From the NCBI RefSeq assembly GCF_021117275.1, contig NZ_CP088245.1, positions 4,962,001 through 5,026,000 on the forward strand: a stretch of 64,000 bases of DNA, in the 5' to 3' direction. The notes beneath the pieces are model-generated. The model searched no databases. It was not told the DNA's origin and was given only the letters and a program-made list of their open reading frames with translations. A program made the position numbers and the translations under genes. The DNA is from Metabacillus sp. B2-18. Lineage in GTDB: Bacteria > Bacillota > Bacilli > Bacillales > Bacillaceae. Below are positions 34,548-43,671 of the stretch, in pieces. Numbering within the stretch: position 1 is the stretch's first letter; each line of letters starts with the position of its first letter.

Positions 34548-34961
34548 GTGGATAACACAAATAAACTTTTTCATTTGTTGTATCAAAAAACAAGACATAT
34601 GACAAAAGAGATTAATGAATACTTACAAAAGCATGACCTTTACAGCTCACAATGGTCTATTCTTTATTGCCTAAAAACAAACGGTCCTATGACCCAAAGT
34701 GATATATGGCGTTATTTAAACGTTGAAGCACCTACTGTAACAAGAACACTTGTTAAGCTTGAAGAAGGCGGCTGGATAAATCGTACTTCTGGAAATGACA
34801 AACGTGAACGACTTGTTTCTCTTACAGAAAAAGCGCTTGAATCATTTCCTGCTGTTGAAGAAGATGTAAAAAGGTTTGAAGGAGAAATGACCTTAAGTCT
34901 TACAGACCATGAACAAGATCAGTTATTTATCTTATTAAAGAAACTCGGAAAAACAGAATAA
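34548..34961 (+). CDS. MarR-family transcriptional regulator
   Basis: A 137-residue winged-helix repressor. The DNA-binding core is YSSQWSILYCLKTNGPMTQSDIWRYLNVEAPTVTRTLVKLEEGGWI, followed by the wing NDKRERLVSLTEK. The GTG at 34548 has GAGGTG about 7 bp upstream and is preferred to the in-frame GTG at 34539. It is 19 bp before an MFS gene, and two palindromes precede the pair, so it very probably represses itself and the transporter until a ligand binds. Confidence 0.92.
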   Translation: MDNTNKLFHLLYQKTRHMTKEINEYLQKHDLYSSQWSILYCLKTNGPMTQSDIWRYLNVEAPTVTRTLVKLEEGGWINRTSGNDKRERLVSLTEKALESFPAVEEDVKRFEGEMTLSLTDHEQDQLFILLKKLGKTE

Positions 34962-34980
34962 AGTAAGGAGGAATAAGCCT

Positions 34981-36189
34981 ATGAATCATCAAGAAAAACA
35001 GCCGATTTGGACACAAGGCTTTATTAGTATCTTTTTAAGTAATTTTTTCATATTTGTTGCATTTTATGGTCTGCTTACATCTTTGCCAATCTATGTGGTT
35101 GATGAACTCGGACGCTCAAGCGTTGACGCCGGTTTAATTATTACAATATTTATGTTATCTGCGATTATTGTACGGCCTTTTTCAGGGAAGCTGATTCAAG
35201 ATTTCGGGAAGAAAAAAACATTGATGATCAGCATGATTCTATTTACAGTTTTTTCTTTCATGTATCTATGGGTTGAAAATTATGCCCTTTTATTAGTATT
35301 ACGATTCGTTCATGGCATCTGGTTCAGCATTGCTTCTACAGCAACTGGTGCAATTGCTGCAGATATTGTACCCCTAAAAAGACGTGGTGAAGGACTTGGA
35401 TATTTTGCCATGTCAATGAACCTTGCCGTTGTTTGTGGTCCGTTCATTTCACTTACTCTATTACAATATGTATCTTTTTCAATTCTTTTTCTTGTACTAG
35501 CTTCATTAATTACCATCGGTGTGTTATTTACGGCATTTAGTAAAATGACAGAAGTGAAGAAATCATCACCAGTTGAAAAGAAACGCCTACAATTCAGCGA
35601 TTTAATTGATCAAAAGGCCCTTCCAATTGCACTTGTAGGAAGCTTAGTTGCATTTACGTATTCAAGTGTTCTTTCGTTTATATCGATGTATGCTAAAGAT
35701 TTGGATTTGATAGAAGCCGCAAGTTACTTTTTCCTTGTATTTGCCGTAGCGATGATTATCGCAAGACCATTCAGCGGTCGTTTGTATGATACGAAGGGGC
35801 CAAATGTTGTTATATACCCTGCTTTAGTTTTATTTATGATCGGTTTATTATTATTAAGCATTGCACATAATGCCTTTATGTTGCTTTTTGCAGGGGCATT
35901 TGTTGGCTTAGGTTACGGCACTGTTGTTCCTTGCTTTCAAACGCTGGCTGTTCAAGCAACGGATCACCACCGCAGCAGTCACGCAACAGCAACATTTTTC
36001 ACTCTTTTCGATACCGGAATTGCAACAGGTTCTTTCGTTTTAGGAATCGTGGTTGCTCAATTAGGCTATGAAACATTGTATCTTTTAACTGGCTTGTTTT
36101 TAATACTCGTTATTTTCATGTATAAGTTGGTTCAAAGTAGAAAGAAAGCCATTTCCACTGCTCTAGAGTGGAAGGAATCGAGCTTATAA
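34981..36189 (+). CDS. MFS transporter, putative drug efflux
   Basis: A 402-residue protein with 12 hydrophobic segments. MFS features are the loop GKLIQDFGKKKTL between helices 2 and 3 and the arabinose/drug-type FVHGIWFSIASTATGAIAADIVP in helix 4-5. It resembles the YfiS/YwoG-type permeases of Bacillus. The MarR neighbour and shared operators point to efflux of a toxic compound; the substrate is unknown. Ribosome site AAGGAGG, own terminator downstream. Confidence 0.88.
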   Translation: MNHQEKQPIWTQGFISIFLSNFFIFVAFYGLLTSLPIYVVDELGRSSVDAGLIITIFMLSAIIVRPFSGKLIQDFGKKKTLMISMILFTVFSFMYLWVENYALLLVLRFVHGIWFSIASTATGAIAADIVPLKRRGEGLGYFAMSMNLAVVCGPFISLTLLQYVSFSILFLVLASLITIGVLFTAFSKMTEVKKSSPVEKKRLQFSDLIDQKALPIALVGSLVAFTYSSVLSFISMYAKDLDLIEAASYFFLVFAVAMIIARPFSGRLYDTKGPNVVIYPALVLFMIGLLLLSIAHNAFMLLFAGAFVGLGYGTVVPCFQTLAVQATDHHRSSHATATFFTLFDTGIATGSFVLGIVVAQLGYETLYLLTGLFLILVIFMYKLVQSRKKAISTALEWKESSL

Positions 36190-36199
36190 TTGTGGTTTC

Positions 36200-36233
36200 A
36201 GCTGTTCACTTTTTGAGGTGAACAGCTTTTTTC
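36200..36233 (+). terminator. Terminator after the MFS gene
   Basis: AGCTGTTCAC pairs with GTGAACAGCT; TTTTTTC follows. Confidence 0.9.
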
Positions 36234-36253
36234 TATTTAAAATTGTGAGGTTC

Positions 36254-36322
36254 TTGCAGATTTCCCTTATATTTTTGCAACTCATCGTTGTTATTTTGCA
36301 ACTTCTGCTAATAAAGTTGTAG
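36254..36322 (+). repeat. 21-bp-period TTGCAA array, locus B
   Basis: TTGCAG at 36254, TTGCAA at 36275 and 36296, and a decayed TTGTAG at 36317 keep an exact 21-bp period. The unit at 36275 reads TTGCAACTCA, as do two units of locus A read on the other strand. It fills the gap between the MFS terminator and the stop codon of the aldo/keto reductase gene. Confidence 0.75.
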
Positions 36323-36339
36323 CATCGTAAAGTTATCTA

Positions 36340-37323
36340 TTAATAAACCCCACGAACATTCGGATGAATGCTATTTTGATAAAACTCAGAAAGCTTCTTC
36401 AGCTCAGCCTCACTAAATGAAGGCACTTCTGTTGCTTGTAAATTATCTTCAACTTGCTTCACTGTTTTAAAACCAGGGATAACGGTTGTGATTTCTTCAT
36501 GATCAAGAATCCAGCGAAGTGCTGCTCTTGCCATATTGCCACGGCCTTCTGAAATCCATTCCAGCTGTTGACTTAGCTCAACACCTTTAGAGAATTCTAC
36601 ACCGGCAAACGTTTCACCAACATTGAAGTGTTCGCCGTCTTTATTGAAATTGCGGTGATCATCTTCTTCAAATTTAGCTCCATTTGTGAATTTACCCGTT
36701 AATAAGCCACTTGCTAAAGGTACACGAGCTAATAAGCCTACACCTTTTTCCTTTGCTTGTGGAAGCAGTTCAGGGATGGCTTTTTGACGGAAAATATTAA
36801 AAATAACTTGTAGTGCCTTCACATTTGCTTGATCTAAACAAAATAATCCTTCTTCTACAGTCTCAACACTCACACCGTAGTGACGGATTTTCCCTTGTTG
36901 TTGAAGCTTATCTAATACTTCAAAAACCAGTCCACTTTTTAAGATTTCAAAAGGAGCACAATGAATTTGGTAAAGATCAATCGTGTCACGTTGAAGACGC
37001 TTTAAGCTCGCCTCACAGTATTCAGTAACAGCTTTTTCTGAATATGTTTCAGGATCAAAAATATCACCCGCACGGCAGAACTTTGTCGCAATATGTATTT
37101 TATCTTCTTTTCCTTTTGTTGCTTTTGCAAGTAATTCCTCACTATGTCCATCACCATATACATCAGCTGTGTCAAAGAAGTTAACACCGGCATCCATCGC
37201 ACGCTCTAGACCTCTTAATGCTTCCTGATCATCTGATTTACCCCACGATCCACCAATAGCCCAAGTTCCAAAGCTTAGTTCACTAATTTTAAGATCTGTA
37301 TCTCCGAGTTGACGATATTTCAT
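36340..37323 (-). CDS. Aldo/keto reductase
   Basis: A 327-residue NADPH-dependent reductase of the AKR superfamily (IolS/YccK-like). The catalytic tetrad is visible as Asp51 and Tyr56 in FFDTADVYGDGHSE, Lys81 in HIATKF and His121 in LYQIHCAP. The cofactor region near the C-terminus is VIPGFKTVKQVEDNLQA. ATG 37323 (MKYRQLGDTDLKISELSFGT) matches the family start. The physiological carbonyl substrate cannot be told from sequence. Confidence 0.93.
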   Translation of the reverse strand: MKYRQLGDTDLKISELSFGTWAIGGSWGKSDDQEALRGLERAMDAGVNFFDTADVYGDGHSEELLAKATKGKEDKIHIATKFCRAGDIFDPETYSEKAVTEYCEASLKRLQRDTIDLYQIHCAPFEILKSGLVFEVLDKLQQQGKIRHYGVSVETVEEGLFCLDQANVKALQVIFNIFRQKAIPELLPQAKEKGVGLLARVPLASGLLTGKFTNGAKFEEDDHRNFNKDGEHFNVGETFAGVEFSKGVELSQQLEWISEGRGNMARAALRWILDHEEITTVIPGFKTVKQVEDNLQATEVPSFSEAELKKLSEFYQNSIHPNVRGVY

Positions 37324-37503
37324 TCCTTCCACCATCCTATGCGAGTTATCGTTTAGTTAAAATTTTTCACAATTTTTATTATAGTATAGATAAAGCGCTA
37401 ACAAAAGGAATATGGCTTGCAATCTAATTACTCCTCATTTCACCTAGGATCCTTTATAATAAACAACGGATTGACGATTTTAACATAAAAAGGAGCGAGT
37501 CAA

Positions 37504-37962
37504 ATGACACAAAAAAGTGCATTAATCACCGGCTGGATGAGTCACCGAAAAGTCCTGCTTGAAATCGTGGAAAAACTAGAAGATCAACATGTATCTTATA
37601 AACCATGGGAAGGGGCTATGTCACTTTCTGAACTTGTTTTACATATTACAAGTGCAATGGGCATGTTTGCACAAACGGTAAAGAACGGTACTTTTACACC
37701 ACCAGTTGCACAACCAGAGGTTAACACGATTAGCGAATTAAAAGAGACCCTTCTAAAGGAAACTGAGGAAACAAAGTCTCAGTTAGAGTCTCTTACAGAT
37801 GATCAACTTGCTCAGATCGTTGAATTTGCTGGGATGCAAATGCCTGGAATCGCTTTGCTTGAAAGTGGAAAAGACCATGAAATTCATCACAAAGGTCAAT
37901 TGTTCACATATGCTCGATTAGTAGGAGTAGAGGAGCTACCATTCTTTATTAATCGCTCATAA
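37504..37962 (+). CDS. DinB-family putative metalloenzyme
   Basis: A 152-residue four-helix-bundle protein of the DinB/YfiT class. The metal-binding histidines are likely in LVLHITSAMG (about 49) and the pair of positions in DHEIHHKGQL (about 125-131). Members include bacillithiol and mycothiol transferases and many uncharacterised damage-inducible proteins. AAAGGAG lies before the ATG. No LexA box was recognised upstream. Function beyond family is unknown. Confidence 0.85.
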   Translation: MTQKSALITGWMSHRKVLLEIVEKLEDQHVSYKPWEGAMSLSELVLHITSAMGMFAQTVKNGTFTPPVAQPEVNTISELKETLLKETEETKSQLESLTDDQLAQIVEFAGMQMPGIALLESGKDHEIHHKGQLFTYARLVGVEELPFFINRS

Positions 37963-37974
37963 TCCAGGGCGGAA

Positions 37975-38002
37975 AAAGAGCGAATCAACCGATTCGCTCT
38001 TT
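37975..38002. terminator. Bidirectional intrinsic terminator
   Basis: AAAGAGCGAATC pairs perfectly with GATTCGCTCTTT around AACC, between convergent genes. Confidence 0.9.
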
Positions 38003-38003
38003 C

Positions 38004-38822
38004 TTACTTATTCTCTTCCTCTTGCTTATAATAGTTTACAAGAGCAATGATTGCACTTCCCATTCTTTCTTCCTCAGGAACAACCATTCTTGTAATGCCA
38101 ACCTCACGTAATGCTTGAGCTGTTACTTTTCCAACAGATACTGCCATAACAGTCGTAGAAAATGCTTGTAAAACTTCCTTTTCTACACCTTTTTCCTTTG
38201 CATGAGCCATTAAAAACCTAGCTTGAGGAGTACTTGTAAAGTTAACAGCATCTATTTTTCCATCAAGTATTTCACTTACAAGCTGCTCCATCACTTCAGG
38301 CTTTGGCGGGATATGCTGATAAGGTAAAATTTCACGATATTCTGCACCTTGTTCCTTTAGAAAGTCAATTAATATCGGTGCCGGATCACCATGTAGCTGA
38401 AGAGCAACACTTAAACCTGAAAATGAATGTGCTCTTAACTCTCTCACTAATCCAGCTGTACTTCCATCATCATCCCTTACATCTGGTTGTATTCCAAGCT
38501 TTTTAAGAACATTCACTGTTTTATAGCCTCTTGCCGCAATTTTCGCACTATTAAGTGCCTCAATAAATCGATCACCTAACCCCATGTTTACAGCAGTTTG
38601 GTAGAGTTTATCCGTTCCAATTCCCGTTGTAAAAATCAACCAGTTGAAATTCCCGTCTATTAAGGCCTTTATTTCTTTTTCAACATTTGTATCATCTAAA
38701 AAAACTGTTCCCTGTGCTGGTCTACTTAGTGCAACGCCACCAAGGTTCTCTACTAGCTTACTAAGCTCCTCTGATTTACGCTGACCTGCAAGAGCAATTG
38801 TTTTGCCAGTTAATCGTTTCAT
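38004..38822 (-). CDS. Uroporphyrinogen-III synthase-like protein
   Basis: A 272-residue HemD-fold protein with two linked alpha/beta domains: KTIALAGQRKSEELSKLVENLGG and FNWLIFTTGIGTDKLYQ in the first, DAVNFTSTPQARFLM and MAVSVGKVTAQALREVGI in the second. It stands alone rather than in a hem operon, so it may be an auxiliary HemD or a divergent paralogue; nasF in this window has another HemD-like domain. It is the last gene of its strand before the shared terminator. Confidence 0.82.
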   Translation of the reverse strand: MKRLTGKTIALAGQRKSEELSKLVENLGGVALSRPAQGTVFLDDTNVEKEIKALIDGNFNWLIFTTGIGTDKLYQTAVNMGLGDRFIEALNSAKIAARGYKTVNVLKKLGIQPDVRDDDGSTAGLVRELRAHSFSGLSVALQLHGDPAPILIDFLKEQGAEYREILPYQHIPPKPEVMEQLVSEILDGKIDAVNFTSTPQARFLMAHAKEKGVEKEVLQAFSTTVMAVSVGKVTAQALREVGITRMVVPEEERMGSAIIALVNYYKQEEENK

Positions 38823-38886
38823 CGTATCCCTCCGCTAAAAAGATAAGTTGCTATTATTGTATCATCAGCAGTTGAATGCACAATAA

Positions 38887-38926
38887 AAAAGTGACTCAGG
38901 GAAGATATTTTCCTTGAGCCACTTTT
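38887..38926 (-). terminator. Terminator after purU
   Basis: An imperfect stem (AAAAGTG-CTCAAGG with CCTGAG-CACTTTT) is followed on the minus strand by TTTTTT. Confidence 0.85.
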
Positions 38927-38934
38927 AGAATTTA

Positions 38935-39834
38935 TTAAAAGACAATTGTTTTGTTTTCATGCACAAGAATACGATCTTCAAGATGCCATTTTACTGCTCT
39001 TGCTAACACACTTCGTTCAACGTTACGACCGATTTTTTTCAAGCTGTCCACATTATCACGATGATCAACACGGCTAATATCTTGTTCAATAATTGGGCCT
39101 TCATCAAGGTCATTTGTTACATAATGAGACGTTGCTCCGATTAACTTCACACCACGTCCGTATGCTCTTTCATATGGTCTTGCACCAACGAAAGCTGGTA
39201 AGAAGGAATGGTGGATGTTAATAATTTTGTTCGGATTTGCTGATACAAACTTCGGCGTTAAAATTTGCATATAGCGCGCCAAAATAATTAAGTCAATATC
39301 ATGTTCTTTTAAAAGCTGAAGCTGTTGATCTTCTACTTGCTCACGAATATCTTTGTTTGCAGGGATGTAGTAGAACGGGATATTTAGTGATTCAACGACT
39401 TCTCTTGCTTCTTCATGGTTACTAACGACAAGCGAGATATCTGCCATTAAGTCGCCGCTTTGCCATTCCCAAAGAAGTTCAAGTAAGCAGTGCAATTCTT
39501 TTGAGACGAAAATCGCCACTTTTTTCAAATTGTATACATGTGTGAAGTTCCAGTCCATTGAAAATTGTTCTGCAATTTGATTGAACTCTACTTCCATCCT
39601 TTGTGCTTTATCTTTTAAGTTTGGACATTCAAATTCAATGCGAATGAAAAAAGTTCCGCCCTCTGGATTTGTAGAATACTGACTTGACTCAATAATATTA
39701 GCATTGTGTTCAAATAAAAATTTTGAAATAGCTGAAACAATACCAGGTTGGTCCGGACAGCTAACTAATAAACGACCACGATTTTGGTTTTTGTCCTGAA
39801 AATGTTCAATTTGATTTTTTATAAATGCATTCAT
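38935..39834 (-). CDS. purU: Formyltetrahydrofolate deformylase
   Basis: A 299-residue enzyme that hydrolyses 10-formyl-THF to formate and THF, balancing one-carbon pools. The N-terminal ACT domain starts GRLLVSCPDQPGIVSAISKFLFEHNANIIESSQYS. The formyltransferase-like domain has the catalytic region INIHHSFLPAFVGARPY and IGATSHYVTNDLDEGPIIEQD. ATG 39834 has AGAGAGG 8 bp upstream and gives the usual length of about 300; an in-frame start 13 codons earlier is not supported. It is monocistronic. Confidence 0.96.
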   Translation of the reverse strand: MNAFIKNQIEHFQDKNQNRGRLLVSCPDQPGIVSAISKFLFEHNANIIESSQYSTNPEGGTFFIRIEFECPNLKDKAQRMEVEFNQIAEQFSMDWNFTHVYNLKKVAIFVSKELHCLLELLWEWQSGDLMADISLVVSNHEEAREVVESLNIPFYYIPANKDIREQVEDQQLQLLKEHDIDLIILARYMQILTPKFVSANPNKIINIHHSFLPAFVGARPYERAYGRGVKLIGATSHYVTNDLDEGPIIEQDISRVDHRDNVDSLKKIGRNVERSVLARAVKWHLEDRILVHENKTIVF

Positions 39835-39914
39835 TGTATATACCTCTCTATTAGTGATTAAAACATTATACATTAGTCCGTCAAAATTATTAAGGTTTAA
39901 ATCACTTTTTTACT

Positions 39915-40367
39915 CTATGATTTCATAAATTCATGATTTCGTTTCTGCTTTGCCTTTCGAATGATCTGATTCATCACCTCTGATAAAACCAATCCTATTG
40001 CAATTGCACCAGAAATCATAAAGGCCTTTGCTGCAAGTGGTATCGCAGCATTATAGTCATTTTCCACGACCTGCCTCATCGCATCATACGCTAGTCCACC
40101 AGGCACTAACGGTATAATTCCAGACACGTTAAAAATAATAACAGGCGTTTTATGCTTCTTCGCATAGTATTGACTAATAATTGCAATAACAAAAGAGGCA
40201 ATTAAAGAAGCAAAAACACTGTCATTAGAATACTCGAATAACCCGATATAAATCATCCAGCCAACCATTCCGGCGAAACCACATCGAAATAATGTTTTTA
40301 CTGGTGCATTAAAGATGATTCCGAATGCTGCTGATGCGATAAAGCTTGTAATAATCTGTTCGATCAT
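39915..40367 (-). CDS. Threonine/serine exporter, YjjB-type subunit
   Basis: A 150-residue membrane protein with four to five helices, corresponding to the C-terminal half of ThrE (DUF3815/YjjB). It contains FGIIFNAPVKTLFRCGFAGMVGW and ISGIIPLVPGGLAYDAMR, the duplicated PLVPG motif shared with its partner. It is 48 bp downstream of the YjjP-type gene; the two halves should form the exporter together. Confidence 0.88.
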   Translation of the reverse strand: MIEQIITSFIASAAFGIIFNAPVKTLFRCGFAGMVGWMIYIGLFEYSNDSVFASLIASFVIAIISQYYAKKHKTPVIIFNVSGIIPLVPGGLAYDAMRQVVENDYNAAIPLAAKAFMISGAIAIGLVLSEVMNQIIRKAKQKRNHEFMKS

Positions 40368-40415
40368 AATTAAAGCCCTCCTTATTAAGAAAGCTACCTA
40401 ACTATCCAGAAAAAG

Positions 40416-41171
40416 TTAATAAAACGAGAAAACAACCGCAACACCTGCTCCAATGGCAAATGCGGTTAAAAAGGCTTCTGCTCCCTTAGATATTCCTGAT
40501 ACTAAATGACCTGCCATGAGGTCTCTCACTGCGTTCGTAATGAGCAAACCAGGTACTAACGGCATAACAGAACCAATGATAACCTTATCCAGCTCAGCAC
40601 CGATATTAAGTGTGACAAATAAAACAGATAGTAGACCTATGATAAGTGATGCTAAAAATTCAGCAAAGAACTTTATTTCGACTAATCGATGAAGATAGAT
40701 TAAGCTTGAAAATCCAATTCCGCCCGCAATGACTGCTGGAAGAAAGTCAGTCCAGCCACCTTGAAACATAATTAAAAAGCATCCACTTGCAATGGAAGCT
40801 GCCCCAATTTGCACCCAAATCGGGTAGGCATGAGCATCCAGCTCAATTTCTTTTAAGTGAGAATATGCCTCTTCAACAGACAATTCCCCGTTGCTTATTT
40901 GTCTCGAAACACCATTTACTTTTGCAACCTTTTGCAAATCGGTAGAACGATCAACAATTCTCACAAGCTGTGTGGGGGTTTTACTGCTTACAGAAAAAAT
41001 GATTCCTGTTGGCGTGACATAGCTATGAGTTTCCTTTATCCCATAAGCTGCTGCTATTCTCATCATTGTATCTTCCACCCGGTACGTTTCAGCCCCGCTA
41101 CGAAGCATGATTTTCCCGGCTAACAAGCAAACATCGATAATATCAAAGGTTTGGTTTTGGTCAACGCTCAC
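40416..41171 (-). CDS. Threonine/serine exporter, YjjP-type subunit
   Basis: A 251-residue protein matching the N-terminal half of ThrE (DUF1212/YjjP). The cytoplasmic N-terminus is LAGKIMLRSGAETYRVEDTMMRIAAAYG; the membrane part ends with SVMPLVPGLLITNAVRDLMAGHLVSGISKGAEAFLTAF. The start is GTG with AAGGAAAG close upstream. Split ThrE pairs are common in Bacilli. The exported substrate is presumed to be threonine, serine or a related small molecule. Confidence 0.88.
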   Translation of the reverse strand: MSVDQNQTFDIIDVCLLAGKIMLRSGAETYRVEDTMMRIAAAYGIKETHSYVTPTGIIFSVSSKTPTQLVRIVDRSTDLQKVAKVNGVSRQISNGELSVEEAYSHLKEIELDAHAYPIWVQIGAASIASGCFLIMFQGGWTDFLPAVIAGGIGFSSLIYLHRLVEIKFFAEFLASLIIGLLSVLFVTLNIGAELDKVIIGSVMPLVPGLLITNAVRDLMAGHLVSGISKGAEAFLTAFAIGAGVAVVFSFY

Positions 41172-41240
41172 CTTTCCTTCACCCCATCCTTAAGATATCT
41201 AGTTTGAGTTTAAAGAAGTTGGCGGAAATAGGCAAGGGGG

Positions 41241-41286
41241 TGGTGCCTGTCACTTCACGGAATTTTTCGAGGAATTTTGGGGTGGT
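41241..41286 (+). repeat. Dispersed GGTGCCTGTCAC repeat, copy 3 (diverged)
   Basis: GGTGCCTGTCACTTCACGGA is followed by ATTTTTCGAGGAA, a diverged form of the core-plus-GAAGTTTGTCGAA layout of copy 1. It forms the left boundary of the 52-bp array. Confidence 0.7.
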
Positions 41287-41295
41287 GCAGCAGCT

Positions 41296-41555
41296 ATGAA
41301 GACCATTTTACTCGCTTATTCTCATCATCTTGGTCTTCATCGATCCTATGAAGACCATTTCACTTGCTTATATTCACCACTTCCGTCTTCATCACCCTTA
41401 TGAAGACCGTTTTACTTTCTTTTACTCACCACTTTGGTCTTCATCACCCCTATGAACACCATTTCACTTGCCTCCACTCACCACTTTGGTCTTCATCACC
41501 CCTATGAAGACTGTTTCACTTGCCCCAACTCACCACTTTGGTCTCCATCACCTTC
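41296..41555. repeat. 52-bp tandem repeat array, locus B (five units)
   Basis: Units start with ATGAA at 41296, 41348, 41400, 41452 and 41504, an exact 52-bp period. Each contains ATGAAGACC near its start and GGTCTTCAT (or a one-base variant) about 30 bases later, an inverted repeat that can form one hairpin per unit. As 52 is not a multiple of three, any reading frame across it shifts with each unit, so it is not coding. Locus A (15517-15672) has the same period and ends. Confidence 0.92.
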
Positions 41556-41590
41556 TTCCCGGTGTTTTTAGAAAAACTCGAGGCCGGAGC

Positions 41591-41618
41591 ACTGTCACTC
41601 CCCCGAAGTTTGTCGAAC
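41591..41618 (+). repeat. Dispersed repeat, copy 4 (partial)
   Basis: CACTGTCACTCCCCCGAAGT followed by TTGTCGAA keeps the second half of the family core. It lies just before the PhoD-like gene. Confidence 0.65.
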
Positions 41619-41688
41619 GCAACCTGCCTCACAAATGTACTCTTTCTTGAATAAAGTAATAAAAATACCTAGTTAGAGGTGACTGGCA

Positions 41689-43671
41689 ATGATGAAGCTT
41701 CCTGTTATTCTGTCCGGTCCTATCCTTCGTAGAGTGGAAAGTTCACAGGTGTTTATTTGGCTTGCTACAAGCAAGGATTATTCAATAAATGCTGGATTAT
41801 ATGAGATGCAAACACAAGGTTCAAAAAATCAACCTATTTCCATAAAAACTAAAACAAATACCGTTCGTTTAGGAAAACATCTATATATTCATCTCATTAA
41901 GTTAATGCCAACACGAGGTGAGTTTCCTATTAATCAATTTTTAGGATATAACTTATTCTTTAAAAAAGGATTAGAGCAATATGATTTAAGCAGTCTGCAG
42001 CTCTTGTCTTCAGATCATCCAGAATCACTTGTGTATGATGGGTTTGACTATCCTACGTTTTTTATTAACACTAATAAACATTCAACCATTCTGTATGGGT
42101 CCTGCAGAAAGCCCCATGGTAAAGGGGAAGACACTTTAGCCAAAGCAGATGATTTAATAAAAAAACATGATCAAGATCTTACATTAAGACCAAGTTCACT
42201 TTTCATGCTTGGTGATCAAATCTATGCGGATGATATAGCGGGTCCACTCGTACCGTATATTCAGAAAATTAAGCAGGAATTGATTGGTGATGACGAAAAC
42301 CTAATTGAGGTTGAACCAAAATTAAATAAGGCACCCTATCAACACCTTTTAAATAAAATTAACGGCCGGCAATCGATCGCAGAAGATCTCTGTAAGTTCA
42401 CGTCATCTCATGCTGAAAACCATTTGCTTACCTTTGGGGAGTATGCAGCAATGTACTTATTAAACTGGAGCTCTGCGCTTTGGAATGCCTTGATAGAGTC
42501 AAATGGCCCAAATGCATTTGAAGACTTATATAAAATAGACTCTTTTTACCCTAAAGAAAAAGATGAGCTTCAACATCAATTTCTTGAACAAATTGAAGAT
42601 GTCCATTATTTTCAGTCTGGTCTTTCAAAGGTGAGAAGAGTGTTAGCGAATGTTCCAACATATATGATATTTGACGATCATGATGTAACAGACGATTGGA
42701 ATATTACAGCTGATTGGAAAGAACAAGTCTATGGAGCTCCACTTGGAAAGCATACGATTGCTAGTGGTTTAACGGCATACTGGGCCTTTCAAGGTTGGGG
42801 AAACAATCCGAATAGCTTTGATTCCTCGTTTATCCATGATATCGAGCAATACTTAAAATTAACTTCGATCAATACACCTTCTTATCATCGTTGGGTAAAC
42901 ACGATTCTTGACTTTGAAGGGTGGCATTTTATCGCTCCGACAAACCCGATGACACTTTGTCTCGATACTCGAACTCTACGAGAATACGAGACTTTTCAAA
43001 GCAATGATAGAACTCTTTCTAAACCTTCTATATTAATTGGCTCAAGGGGATGGGAGCTCCTAGATACGGTAATCAAGGAAAGCTCATGGCAACAAGGGGA
43101 CTCGCTACAAATTACTTCAGCTACTCCTCTTTATGGGGTTGATAGTATAGAGTCATTTTTAAAGAAAAACATTTATCCGTTTCGATCATTGGGAATACCG
43201 GTTCAATACAAACTAGATTTTGAAGCCTGGAAATATAACCTTAACGGCTTTTATTCTTTTCTGGAGCAATTGATAAAATGGAAGCCAAGTGAGTGTGTAA
43301 TTTTATCAGGAGATGTTCATTATGCTTTTCGAGCAAAAGCTGATCTTGTAATGAAGGGTGAAAATCTTTCTATTTATCAATTTACGAGCAGCCCGATGAA
43401 GAATGAAAGTTTTGAAATGCTTGGTGGAAACTTATTGAAGCTTATCATTTGGTTGAATGATATCCGAAAGAAAGAACCTGCCTTGAAGCGGTACCGTATG
43501 AAAAACGGAACTGTGAAGAAGTTGAAGGATACATCTGATACACCAGAATCATTATTATGGAAAGAAAAAATTACTTACTACTCCTTAGATAATGGTTCAA
43601 TGATTGAAACAAAAAATAATCTCGGGGTGTTCTTGCGTGACAACAAGGGAGTGCGAAGTTACTTGTTGTAG
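41689..43671 (+). CDS. PhoD-like metallophosphatase
   Basis: A 660-residue protein of the alkaline phosphatase D family, longer than typical PhoD and without a signal peptide or Tat motif, so cytoplasmic. Metal-site motifs are TILYGSCRKPHG, SLFMLGDQIYADDIAG, YMIFDDHDVTDDWN and CVILSGDVHYAFRA. These ligate a two-metal centre in phosphodiesterases and phosphatases of this class. Substrate is unknown. GAGGTGA precedes the ATGs. It is flanked by dispersed repeats on both sides, and copy 5 begins at its stop codon. Confidence 0.85.
   Translation: MMKLPVILSGPILRRVESSQVFIWLATSKDYSINAGLYEMQTQGSKNQPISIKTKTNTVRLGKHLYIHLIKLMPTRGEFPINQFLGYNLFFKKGLEQYDLSSLQLLSSDHPESLVYDGFDYPTFFINTNKHSTILYGSCRKPHGKGEDTLAKADDLIKKHDQDLTLRPSSLFMLGDQIYADDIAGPLVPYIQKIKQELIGDDENLIEVEPKLNKAPYQHLLNKINGRQSIAEDLCKFTSSHAENHLLTFGEYAAMYLLNWSSALWNALIESNGPNAFEDLYKIDSFYPKEKDELQHQFLEQIEDVHYFQSGLSKVRRVLANVPTYMIFDDHDVTDDWNITADWKEQVYGAPLGKHTIASGLTAYWAFQGWGNNPNSFDSSFIHDIEQYLKLTSINTPSYHRWVNTILDFEGWHFIAPTNPMTLCLDTRTLREYETFQSNDRTLSKPSILIGSRGWELLDTVIKESSWQQGDSLQITSATPLYGVDSIESFLKKNIYPFRSLGIPVQYKLDFEAWKYNLNGFYSFLEQLIKWKPSECVILSGDVHYAFRAKADLVMKGENLSIYQFTSSPMKNESFEMLGGNLLKLIIWLNDIRKKEPALKRYRMKNGTVKKLKDTSDTPESLLWKEKITYYSLDNGSMIETKNNLGVFLRDNKGVRSYLL

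Noticed and set aside
41296..41555. Possible CRISPR array
   Set aside because: Period is regular, but units are contiguous with no unique spacers, each unit is itself an inverted repeat, and no cas genes are nearby.
41468..41650. 60-codon plus-strand frame
   Set aside because: It is made of the 52-bp repeats; the period is not a multiple of three, so no repeated peptide is maintained.
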